Source: Hyphomicrobium_A sp963759735
GTDB taxonomy: Bacteria; Pseudomonadota; Alphaproteobacteria; Rhizobiales; Hyphomicrobiaceae
DNA length: 64,000 bases
Reading direction: 5' to 3'
NCBI GenBank assembly: GCA_963759735.1
Contig: CAVXAF010000002.1
Span: 87,017-151,016 of the forward strand
The translations under genes and the position numbers were made by a program. Of the stretch, positions 63,183-64,000 are shown one piece after another. The notes beneath the pieces were generated by a model. That model was not told where the DNA came from. It did not search any database and saw nothing but the letters and a program-made list of their open reading frames with translations. The stretch's first letter is position 1. Every line of letters begins with the position of its first letter.

Positions 63183-64000
63183 CTAGTGCTGAGCCAATGC
63201 CTGATGGACGCGGTCGGCGATCTGGTGCGCGGAAAGGCCGAGCCTCTCGCGCGCGTATTCCTGCTCGCCCGACCATTTGAAGAAAGCGTCGCGCGTGCCA
63301 AAGCGCAGAAACTTGTTCGGCGTGACGCCTGATCGACCAGCCACTCGGCGACCGCGGCGCCAAATCCGCCGATAAGCGAATGCTCTTCGAGCGTAGCGAC
63401 GAGCTTGAACTTGCCGAAGGCTTCGGCGAGGCACGCCTCATCGAGGGGCTTGACGGTGTGGAAGCTGACGACGCGCGCAGAGATGCCGCGCTCTTTCAAC
63501 ATGTGCGCGGCCTCGATGACCTCCGGCAGCATGTTGCCGGTCGACAGAAGGCAGACATCGTCGCCGTCCTCGATGGTGATCGCCTTGCCGATCTGGAAGT
63601 CCTCGGGCACGCCCTTGTGGACGACCGGCTCGCCCTTCTTGCCCATGCGGATGTAGACGGGCCGATCTTGTTTCAGCGCGGCGCGCAGCGCGCCGCGGAC
63701 CTCCCAGGCATCGCCCGGGCAGACCACCGTCATGTTCGGGATAGACCGCAGGAAGGATATGTCCTCGCAAGCGTGATGCGTCGGACCAAGACCGGCGTAG
63801 GAAAGGCCGGCGCCGACGGCGACGATGGTCACTGGGGCCTCGTGGTAGCAGACGTCGGTGCGGATCTGCTCCAGGCAGCGCGTCGTGACGAACGGCGTGA
63901 TCGTATAGGTGACGGGCCGCAATCCGGACATCGCCATGCCGGCGGCGAGCCCGGTCATGTTGGCCTCGGCCACACCGCAGTTGTAGAAGCGGTCGGGATG
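63183..64000 (-). CDS. transketolase C-terminal subunit (DXS/transketolase-like), 5' end cut by window edge
   Basis: The visible part covers the pyrimidine-binding and C-terminal domains of a split transketolase: FYNCGVAEANMTGLAAGMAMSG at the window edge, then GPTHHACEDISFLRSIPNM and ALRAALKQDRPVYIRMGKKGEP, and later LVATLEEHSLIGGFGAAVAEWL. A single extra base near 63330 splits the last 50 residues, which continue as TPNKFLRFGTRDAFF. Split transketolases are found in secondary-metabolite and surface-sugar clusters. The partner subunit with the thiamine-pyrophosphate site should lie just beyond the right edge. Confidence 0.85.

Noticed and set aside
61389..63332. Plus-strand open frame of 647 codons opposite the HAD and dehydrogenase genes
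   Set aside because: The opposite strand encodes two proteins with clear catalytic motifs; the plus-strand product is a low-information shadow without a ribosome-binding site.

Overview
This window comes from a high-GC alphaproteobacterium, most likely of the order Hyphomicrobiales (Rhizobiales). The evidence is the gene order rimP-nusA-ylxR-infB-rbfA-truB-rpsO-pnp next to a metK/trmB, lnt, corC, ybeY, phoH, miaB, plsC, fur, rimI, tsaB block, together with an ornithine-lipid acyltransferase (OlsB type), an intracellular PHB depolymerase and a HisKA_2-type kinase. Genus cannot be settled from the sequence alone.

Layout, left to right. 1-5 kb: a partial FAD-linked lactone oxidase, glycerate kinase, an SDR-like reductase and three small genes, one of which encodes a secreted Trp/Arg-rich peptide. 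5.4-8.3 kb: a three-gene overlapping phosphorelay (CHASE3 kinase, single-domain receiver, receiver-HisKA_2 kinase). 8.4-18.4 kb: the translation/transcription operon rimP to pnp, read on the minus strand. 18.5-34.5 kb: an almost unbroken minus-strand run of housekeeping genes (trmB, metK, an XRE regulator, lnt, corC, ybeY, phoH, miaB, plsC, fur, rimI, tsaB, a nitroreductase, nfuA, a universal stress protein, trpS, murJ). 34.6-44.5 kb: rhomboid protease, OmpA-like protein, glnD, mutS, phaZ, GST. 44.8-50.6 kb: what I read as a complete alpha-hydroxyketone quorum-sensing locus: a CqsA/LqsA-type autoinducer synthase, a CqsS/LqsS-type membrane kinase, an LqsR-like response regulator, and a PAS-GGDEF-EAL protein that may be its c-di-GMP output. 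50.6-57.5 kb: olsB, a hybrid kinase, UPF0434, LON-domain protein, CnoX-like thioredoxin, YbaK-type deacylase, a secreted Cys-containing protein. 57.6-64 kb: tRNA-Gly(GCC), then a glycan-type cluster (glycosyltransferase, two methyltransferases, APH-type kinase, HAD, zinc dehydrogenase, transketolase subunit running off the right edge).

The most interesting locus is the Cqs/Lqs-like system. These systems are known mainly from Vibrio and Legionella; here the synthase and kinase are convergent, and kinase and regulator are divergent from a short AT-rich region.

A caution for every reader: about eighteen genes, including essential ones (nusA, infB, rimP, pnp), need one or more frame changes to read through. 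Nearly all are resolved by removing a single extra base, so I treat them as insertion-type sequencing errors, not pseudogenes. They cluster at 0.6-18.9 kb and 51.8-63.4 kb, while 19.3-40.1 kb is clean. No insertion sequence, prophage or CRISPR array was seen.
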